Shown in pieces: positions 57,627 through 64,000 of a DNA stretch of 64,000 bases. Every line of letters begins with the position of its first letter. Within the stretch, counting starts at the first letter, position 1. Position numbers and translations under genes: made by a program. Origin of the DNA: Beta vulgaris subsp. vulgaris (Eukaryota; Streptophyta; Magnoliopsida; Caryophyllales; Amaranthaceae); contig NC_079207.1 in NCBI RefSeq assembly GCF_026745355.1, positions 35,062,502 through 35,126,501 of the forward strand, read 5' to 3'. Below the pieces are notes generated by a model. The model saw only the letters and a program-made list of their open reading frames with translations. It did not search any database and was not told where the DNA came from.

Positions 57627-60600
57627 ATTATATAAGGGAAGGGGGAGCAATGGTGTCCTCTTTTGAAATGCCTATTTTGCCTCCCTTCCCTTTCTAAATT
57701 ACAAAAGAAATGTCAAAATTAAAATCGGCATTCAAAGAAAACTACCGAAAATTAATTTACAATACTCACTCACAAATCACTTAAAAGAAGAAACTTTACA
57801 AATCACGTTATAAAAATCTCGCAAATCACTCAAATAATCAAGAAACTTTATTAAAACTAAAATTAACATACAAACTAAAACTAATAACCTAGAACGTCAA
57901 TACATACAAAAACATTTACAAAAATTTACTTACAAATCACTATTCTCAAGAACCATTCACAATTAATGGTGGGTCATGATAAAAAATAAAGGTGTATTTG
58001 TAGTGAAATCAGAATTTAGAAGTTAGACAAGGAAAAAAATTATTTACTTTTTTATAGTATTTCACATATATAATGAAACTTTTACATATTTGGACCTATC
58101 TTTTTCTATTATATAATAGCGATTAATTATCAAGGTAAAAAGGTTTATGTAAAATATCATTCAAGAATTAAAGTACAACATATCTCTATTATATAAGGGA
58201 AGGGAAGCTATGGTGTCCCCGAATGAAGAGACTATGTTACCCCCTTCCCATTCTAAATTACAAATTCACTTACAGATCAAAGGGGGCTTCAAACAAAAAT
58301 ACCAAAAATATAACTATAACAATCACTCACAAGTCAGCTAAAATCATAAAATTGCATAATTTACGTAATGCAAATCACTAAAATGAGAAAACTTTACAAA
58401 AACTTAAAAATTCACTTACAAACTACAACCTATGAAAAAATTGACTTGAAATCAAAGTGTCCACTTTCTTTAAAATTTATGAAGTACTGTACTTAATTCA
58501 AAAATCAACTAAAAAATTATAATATTAGAAATCATAAATAAATTCAATAAAATTTCTATTTTGTTCATAGAATTTAACTTTGAAATGTTAAAAAAAAAAA
58601 AAAAAAGAATGGTGAGAGATTTGAGTGACAAAAACTAAACCAATCAAATTTTGCAACTAAAAACAATTATAGTTCGTAAGTCTAATATTCAAATTTTGAT
58701 TCTTATGCCGAAGACAATCGAGTTTCTGTTTCGAAAAAAATTCAAGCACGCATCGCGTGCAAAAAATTCTAGTATTATATAAGCCAAGGGATGAGGTGTG
58801 GTGTCCTCTTTTGAAGTGACTAAAATACCCTCTTATAGTGATTTAAAATAATGTTTTTCTTTGATAAAAAATTGAAAATGAGAATCAATGAAACTTGCCA
58901 TACGAGTAGGTCAAAAATGGAATATGCAATATCATTAATAACAAACTAGATTGACACAACCAATTCACAAAATCAATTAGAATCTTCAACCAAAAAAAGT
59001 TAGCAACATATCGTGATAACATAATATTTCATATTTACAAAGTTCAAACAATATGGTTTATTAATATCTATAATTGTTAATGAACTATACTAAAGTCGCT
59101 AAAAAGAAAATTATTAAATCATCTACCAAATTTTGCAGTGATGGTATTGAACAGTTAAAAATCATACACCTTTAATTTAAAAAGATAATAATATCTACAA
59201 AAGAACCTCAATAATTTACATCACTATCAAAATAATTTTGAATAAAAAAAACATATCCATTTGTATATAACTACATAAGATTGTCGACGCACGCATCGCG
59301 TGCATATACCACTAGTATTACATAAGGGAAGGGGGAGCAACGGTGTCCTCTTTTGAACTGACTATTTTGCCCCCTTTCCCTTTCTAAATTACAAAAGGGA
59401 TCTCAATACCAAAATGGGAGTCAAACAAAGGCATCGGAAATTAATTTTCAACAATCACTCAGAAATCACTTATATGAGGAAACTTTACAAATCACTCATA
59501 GAATTGAGAAAATCACGTTATAAAAATCACGCAAATCACTCAAATGATCAGGAAACTTTACAAAAACTAAAAATTAACTTACAAACTAAAACTAATATAC
59601 TAGAACGTCAATACATACAAAAACATTCACAAAATTTACTTACAAATCATTGTTCTCAATAACCATTCACAATTATATACTCACAAAAATCACCTGTAAA
59701 CACAAATCTGAGAAAAAACATAAGATTGTGACAGTGATATCACACATTCGTCCATCAGGGATTTGCAAACTTTCAAACAAGGTACATAATTCTTTTAATC
59801 TTCAAAGTTATTTCACATTAGTCGACTGTTATGTAGTTGAAAAAATGGAGATAATAGCAATTAGTTGAAAAGGGCTTTTATATAATCAGACTTAAATTTG
59901 ATTCAGTTTCATATAAAATTTTTGCCCAAAATTATTGCAAAAATATCCATGTTTAGAAATAAAATTTGAAAAACAAAACAATATCAAACCTTTTTGCGAA
60001 CAACTTTTGCAAAAATCCATTTTCAGAAAAAAAAAATTTACATTAATTTGCGAAAACCATTTCATGCATAATCATACTGTGTATGAAAATTTTAAAATTT
60101 CATTTCACCTATAATTGAAACTCAAAGTGTTAAAGTTTATAAAAGGAGAAAAATTAAAAATGACCATTTCATGCTAAATCAGATTGTATATGAAAAAAAC
60201 TTAAAATTTAATTTCAAATATAACTGAAACTCAAAGTGTGAACATTTAGAAAAGGCGAAAAATTAAAATGATGAAAATTTTTAAATATCAATTTGTGAAA
60301 TCAGAATTTAGAAGTTAAACCAGGAAAAAAAACTGAAATTGTATTATACTTTTCGGTTACAATTTTGGGATCATAGAGAATTTACTGAAATCCATATCAA
60401 AAACAATTATAAATTATAAAAATGAATAAAACCAAAAAAAAGAACATGACAATGTTTAGTAAAAAACATCATACTGATTATAAAAGAACATGCGCATATA
60501 AGACATGAGAAACAAAAAACGATTCAAAATCACAAAAATGAATAACAACATAAAAAGAACATGGAAGAATCTTATTCACAAAATGGAGGTGAACTTAAAT

Positions 60601-63600
60601 ACTAACTTGCATTTTCAGTTTGTTTACTACTTAATATTAGGCTTAAAAATATCATCGCACGCATCGCCTGTACAAAAGGCTAGTATATATAAATGAAAGT
60701 TAGGCATGATTTTTTAAAGAGCCTAGTTAGGTGGAAAATATTTTTTCCAAAAAACGTTTTCTACGATTATATTTCCATCTTTGATTCGTTTCAACATTCC
60801 TTGAAAATAAAAGATAATTTTAAAAAAAAAATGAAATTTAACACAGAATGAGACAATACATTTTGTGATATGGTTGATCTAATCTCTTATATTTAAAAAA
60901 TTTGGTAAAATAAATAACATTAATGACCATTCATAGAACACCTAAGTACCACGTATTTAAAACCTTCTTTTCACCTAGTTGAAGATGAAGAACTTACCAC
61001 CCTTTCATTTTCTCATTCAGTCCAATCACTTGTAAACTTTGAACGTTGCAAAATTTACCCTTGCGATTTTTTTTATCCCTTTTTGACTGTCAATATACTA
61101 AATTACTTCTCTTGTGATTAGAAACGAAGAAATAAAATCACGTTGAAGATTAAAGAACTTCAGGAACTCATGCCCCATTGCAGAAAGGTGTCTTTTAACG
61201 TTTTCACACCTATTTATCGCAATTATTAGTCATAATCTTCTGTTGTTCTTTCATGCACGGATGTCTTGAACATTTTGACACCGCTATTCTAACATTAAAA
61301 TTAGAACCCCAAATTTACATAAATGAAGATGGAATTTTGTTTTTTTTTTTTAATAATTTTGTGTATTTCATTAAAACTCGAGAGAGAAAGTTTCAACTCA
61401 AAACAAGGTATTCTCTTAATTAAGGGAAACTTTCATAGTGATAAACACACCTTGTAAAAAGAAAATCTTGCGCCAGGTAAGAGGCCCAAGATAAATGAGC
61501 ATAAGTATAAGCTAGTAGAGCAGGCTATGAGCAAATTAAATTGCAAAACACAGTCGACGTATGTCAATGATTAGGGCTGTTTTTTTAACTTCCGAAAAAT
61601 TACATCCTAGAGATCAAACCAACACTACATAACTAAATTTTCATGAACAAGATTAGCTATTAAAACAGGAGGGTACACTAACTGTACAGCATGTCAGCAT
61701 ACCATTTCTTCTGCCAAGAGTATATTTTACATATTTAGCGACCTGAGTCCAAACAATGATCCGAAAAGAATTGCATGTCAATATGCCATGTGTTTTTTAT
61801 TGTGTACGTTGCATTTTTTACAAGAATTAATTATTATGTTATTTATATATATTATTTACAAAGGTACGTGATATATATTCAAATAAATAATTATATTTAC
61901 ACTAAAATGCTTCATATAAAAATCAGAACCGTTATTACCTAAACATTGTTATGTTGGATTATGCTCCAAAATTAGTCAAATAGTTTTCCTAATAGTTAGG
62001 TACTTATTGCTAATAAGTAGTTAGTGGACTAACAAGTAGTGGTTTACATGATGGTCTATGTAGTGGGATAGCAAATAGTGGGTTAAGTAGTGGGCATGTT
62101 ATTAGTAGTGTTTTGTATGCCTATTTAAAGGTTGTTTCTTTTTTCTCTTCTAAAAATTCTACATGGTATCAAGAGCATCAGTTTAGATCCAAAAAAGAAA
62201 AAAAGTAGAGAAAAATGAATATAAAAAAAAAAGAAGAAAAAAAAGGGGAGAAAAAGAGTGTTCAAAAAAAATATTTTTTAAAAAAAAATAAGAGAAGAAA
62301 ATTTATGAGTGTTTTATGTGTTTAACCATGACAAGTAATGGTTTTACTTAGATGTGTGGATGGGTTTCCTTTTAACCTAAGAAATTATTTTTGATTACTA
62401 TAAAAAAGAGGGAGTAAATATTTAGGGTGATGGGGCAACCTTTCCAAGAAAATCAGATAAATGGCAATCTATGGAAGTCCGTAGTCAATGCAGACACAAT
62501 TTTCGAAATTTTAGTAGGATGTGGTCAAATTTGTTAGACTACGTCGAAGAGAGCGAGTTTATGGAGATAAATGCTCCATTCATTCATTGAAGGTTGATGA
62601 GAAGTGCATCAATAAATTTGAAGATGGTAATGAGAAGTACATTATATTAGGAAGAGAACTACTTCCGTGTTAATGGAGAGAAGTGTTACATGAAGATTAA
62701 GAAAAAAAAATTGAAAGTCCATCATGCAGGAATAATTACGAACAAGCAAGATTGTGACACAATGGTTAATTTTGGCTCTTAGAAATTTTCGAGCAACGGG
62801 GTGTGTTGGATTATGCTCCAAAACTAGTCAAATAGTTTTCCTAATAGTTAGGACTTGTTGCTAATAAGTAATTAGTGGACTAACAAGTAGTGGTCTACAT
62901 AATATTCTATGTAGTGGGATAGCAAATAGTGGATTAAGGGCATGTTATTAGTAGTGTTTATGCCTATTTAAAGGTTATTTTATTTAGTTATTTATGTATG
63001 AAAAATATATAAGAATGGGGTCTTTCTAATTCTCTCAATGTTTCTTTTTTCTCTTCTAAAAATTTTACATACATGTAAATTTGATGATATAAATTACATT
63101 TTTTGGGATCATTGCAGAAAGATAAAGCTTCCGTCCTGGAAGAGGCTGCTAATCATGTCAAAGCATTAAAGCTTCAAGTTGAGGCAAGTCTCGCTAATTG
63201 TTTAATTTGTGTTTTTTTTTTTTTTTTTTGCTAAGTTAGTAATTATATTGCATAATAAACTCCGTTACAACCATATCAATTCAAGGTAAGAGCAAAACAA
63301 CTAGGTTCGGCTATTCTAAGCCAAGGAAGGGAAAAATACATTACTTACCACACTAATCTGTCAACTAAGACTCACTAACCAATAGATCATTTTCTATTTT
63401 TCTTAAGCCTGTATAGTGTAAGTCTCTGTTTCTCTTAACTTAGTCAAAAAAATATAATAAAAAGAAGTTAAGTTTAGATAAAATGAGGTAAATTTTAGTA
63501 ATAAGGATCAGCTATATTTAACACAAAATAAAGTAACTTTAGCACGAATATTAAGTTCGACAGAATAAGTTAATCTAAAGAGAAAGCCTAAAGTGTAGTA

Positions 63601-64000
63601 CGGGCAACTTTGTTTCCCTAGGGGCTTTAATTTAACACTCCGGATTCTTCATGCCAATCGGAGTCCCAGCTTGTGTTCAAATTTCTTGTCTCACTATCTT
63701 GTATAGATACTTGTGTCACTCATTATTATTAGTTTACATCATTAGATTCCTCACAATTATTTTACAAAATAAGAAATAAATATATACTTAATAGAATATC
63801 CCAGTAAGAATGAGCGGGCATTGATCATGGTACATATAAAAGATTTCATGAGATTGCAGATTGATACCTGCGTGAGATAGGCGGGATAAGTGTTTTTATT
63901 TTCTCTATGGTCTTTTCCCTATGTTATGAACAGACGATGACAAAGGCCCGAGAAGGAGAATTTCTATCTCGTTACATGCCTTATGTGGGAACTCCAATTA
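52982..64000 (+). CDS. PIF-like bHLH transcription factor gene (3' end outside the window)
   Basis: Five in-phase exons are visible: 52982-53206, 57121-57213, 61122-61187, 63118-63183 and 63934 to beyond 64000. Joined, they give 75, 31, 22, 22 and at least 22 codons. The bHLH domain is split exactly as in PIF/SPATULA-type genes. Exon 2 ends VHNVSER, exon 3 is KRRNKITLKIKELQELMPHC plus two residues, and exon 4 is KDKASVLEEAANHVKALKLQ plus VE. The basic region keeps His, Glu and Arg at the E/G-box contact positions (H-N-V-S-E-R-K-R-R). The start at 52982 is the first Met after in-frame stops. The N-terminus (MDLCEAAFEQVDGLIHES...) lacks the phyB-binding motif of typical PIFs that I can recognise, so the protein resembles a short, diverged PIF/HFR1-like factor. 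Such proteins act in the nucleus as dimers in light or organ-development signalling. The exact subfamily is not settled. Introns of 3.9, 3.9, 1.9 and 0.75 kb are full of transposons. Confidence 0.85.
53489..53746. mobile_element. Stowaway MITE 1 (intron 1), TSD TA
   Basis: Terminal inverted repeats CTCCCTCCGTCTCATAATAT and its counterpart ending GGGACGGAGGGAG, flanked by TA. 258 bp, typical of Tc1/mariner-type MITEs. Confidence 0.92.
53884..53916. repeat. CA/TA microsatellite
   Basis: A run of CACACA followed by TATATA, directly before the first unit of the triplicated MITE. Confidence 0.9.
53917..54802. mobile_element. MITE family with long TIRs, three copies in a row
   Basis: Three units (53917-54200, 54268-54540, 54548-54802) each begin GTGAGTTCATATGAGAATGC-like and end GCATTCTCATGTGATCTT-like. 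The ends are inverted repeats of about 45 bp, including ATGAGAAATGAGAATGAAT against ATTCATTTTCATTTCTCAT. AT microsatellites (54204-54267 and 54811-54828) adjoin the units. No coding capacity; superfamily not assigned. Confidence 0.7.
55187..55451 (-). mobile_element. non-autonomous Helitron 1 (intron 1)
   Basis: On the minus strand it starts TCTATACAAATATATTAAAA and ends CTAATAACTAG. A hairpin of CTCGGGGC-ATA-GCCCGAG sits about 10 bases before the CTAG end, and it is inserted between A and T. 265 bp, no coding capacity. A near-identical copy lies in opposite orientation at 56337-56599. Confidence 0.82.
55262..55328 (+). repeat. tRNA/SINE-like piece inside Helitron 1
   Basis: AGCCTAGTGGTTAAAAC and GGTCTCAGGATCAAACC look like A and B boxes of a Pol III promoter, on the strand opposite to the Helitron. 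The same piece is present, more diverged, in Helitron 2. Confidence 0.45.
55679..55940. mobile_element. Stowaway-like MITE 2 (intron 1), TSD TA
   Basis: Begins CTTCCTCCGTTTCATTTTAA and ends TTAAAATGAAAGGGCAGGAG, with TA on both sides. 262 bp. Confidence 0.85.
55998..56254. mobile_element. Stowaway-like MITE 3 (intron 1), TSD TA
   Basis: Inverted ends CTCACTCTTGTCCCAAACAT and ATTTTTGGGATAAAGAGAG, with TA on both sides. 257 bp. Confidence 0.83.
56337..56599 (+). mobile_element. non-autonomous Helitron 2 (intron 1)
   Basis: Starts TCTATACTAATATATTAAAA and ends CTAACAGCTAG, flanked by A and T, with a CTGGGGCATAGCTCGGGG hairpin before the end (partly decayed). It is the plus-orientation partner of Helitron 1, 886 bp away. 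Confidence 0.82.
57121..57213 (+). CDS. bHLH gene exon 2
   Basis: 31 codons between TGATCAG| and AGG|GTGAGA. Ends with the start of the basic region, VHNVSER. Confidence 0.82.
57580..57623. repeat. AT microsatellite
   Basis: About 40 bases of TATATA directly before the 5' end of the Helitron-like unit at 57624. Confidence 0.92.
57624..58184 (+). mobile_element. Helitron-like unit A (intron 2), 3' end missing
   Basis: Starts TCTATTATATAAGGGAAGGG like unit B and shares its interior with unit D (AAATCAGAATTTAGAAGTTA and others), but has no terminal hairpin or CTAG before unit B starts. Probably an internally or terminally deleted copy. Confidence 0.55.
58185..58772 (+). mobile_element. Helitron unit B (intron 2)
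   Basis: Starts TCTATTATATAAGGGAAGGG. Near the 3' end it has the perfect hairpin GCACGC-ATC-GCGTGC, then AAAAAATT and CTAG. 588 bp, non-coding. Confidence 0.75.
58773..59315 (+). mobile_element. Helitron unit C (intron 2)
   Basis: Begins TATTATATAAGCCAAGGG directly after the CTAG of unit B and ends with the same hairpin and ACTAG. 543 bp. The missing TC suggests it shares the junction with unit B. Confidence 0.68.
59316..60683 (+). mobile_element. Helitron unit D (intron 2)
   Basis: Begins TATTACATAAGGGAAGGGGG directly after the CTAG of unit C. The 3' hairpin is decayed (GCACGCATCGCCTGT), followed by AAAAGGCTAG. 1368 bp, no replicase or helicase sequence. Confidence 0.66.
61122..61187 (+). 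CDS. bHLH gene exon 3
   Basis: Exactly 66 bp (22 codons) between TGATTAG| and AAG|GTGTCT. Encodes the rest of the basic region and helix 1; 66 bp is the usual size of this exon in PIF-type genes. Confidence 0.85.
61952..63069 (+). mobile_element. TRIM-type LTR element (intron 3)
   Basis: Direct repeats at 61952-62163 and 62804-63069 start TGTTGGATTATGCTCCAAAA and end in TACA. A primer-binding site TGGTATCAAGAGC (62164-62176) follows the first. The interior of 640 bp has no gag or pol. The right LTR carries about 55 extra bases near 62975-63040. No matching target duplication was found (TGTTA versus TACAT), so one border may be rearranged. Confidence 0.72.
63118..63183 (+). CDS. bHLH gene exon 4
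   Basis: Exactly 66 bp after CATTGCAG|; encodes loop and helix 2. It ends GTTGAG and the next bases are GCAAGT, so the intron appears to use a GC donor. Confidence 0.83.
63184..63933 (+). other. bHLH gene intron 4 with probable GC-AG borders
   Basis: Begins GCAAGTCTCG and ends TGAACAG. Contains a 19-base T run near 63212. No transposon recognised. Confidence 0.55.
63934..64000 (+). CDS. bHLH gene exon 5, partial
   Basis: After AACAG| the phase-0 reading TMTKAREGEFLSRYMPYVGT continues to the window edge. The Tyr/Met/Pro wording fits the region that follows helix 2 in PIF/SPATULA-like proteins. Confidence 0.7.

Overview
The window is plant nuclear DNA, from a eudicot judging by the gene and repeat families. 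It is AT-rich, has intron-containing genes, and is dominated by nested mobile elements. Supporting signs are Ty1/copia and Athila-type Ty3/gypsy retrotransposons, CACTA transposons, Stowaway MITEs, Helitrons, MULE and hAT remnants, tRNA-derived SINEs and an endogenous petuvirus-like pararetrovirus. LTRs ending in the string AATACGGAGTATTACA occur several times. I associate these with Caryophyllales (beet, spinach, quinoa relatives), but that placement is an impression from memory, not a result.

Layout. 1-2.2 kb: a GC-rich, broken coiled-coil gene on the minus strand. 2.7-3.95 kb: a proline-rich, extensin-like repeat region (minus). About 3.96-27.52 kb: the remains of a large CACTA element (CACTA-1) that carries an unrecognised multi-exon minus-strand gene. 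Two further CACTA elements sit inside it: a 1.2-kb non-autonomous one (4069-5309, TSD TTT) and a 16.7-kb one (CACTA-2, 7873-24568, TSD ATA). CACTA-2 contains scrambled pararetrovirus pieces, a fragment of the gene for the largest subunit of RNA polymerase V (NRPE1), the relic of its own transposase, and a complete but non-coding LTR retrotransposon (16278-22960, TSD CATTA).

27.5-39.8 kb: an LTR split by a third CACTA (CACTA-3, 28765-32010, TSD TTA) that carries fragments resembling the splicing factor U2AF65 and cytosolic GAPDH. Then comes a 213-bp tandem-repeat array, with the whole block duplicated in tandem. 39.8-44.3 kb: a decayed Athila pol and its 3' LTR. 44.37-49.68 kb: a complete Ty1/copia element (TSD CCCAC), recently inserted by its LTRs but with many nonsense changes, lying inside a MULE relic. 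50-52.5 kb: hAT-like and SINE fragments.

52.98-64.0 kb: the only convincing host gene, a PIF-like bHLH transcription factor on the plus strand. Five exons are visible and it runs off the window. Its introns of up to 3.9 kb are filled with Stowaway MITEs, a triplicated MITE, Helitrons (one inverted pair and one head-to-tail series) and a TRIM element.

For working biology, the bHLH gene is the main candidate for a functional locus. The most interesting signals elsewhere are gene capture by CACTA elements, notably a piece of the silencing machinery (Pol V) inside a transposon, and virus sequence carried inside a transposon. All positions were read by eye without alignment tools, so most boundaries are good to a few bases where TSDs are quoted and to tens of bases elsewhere.
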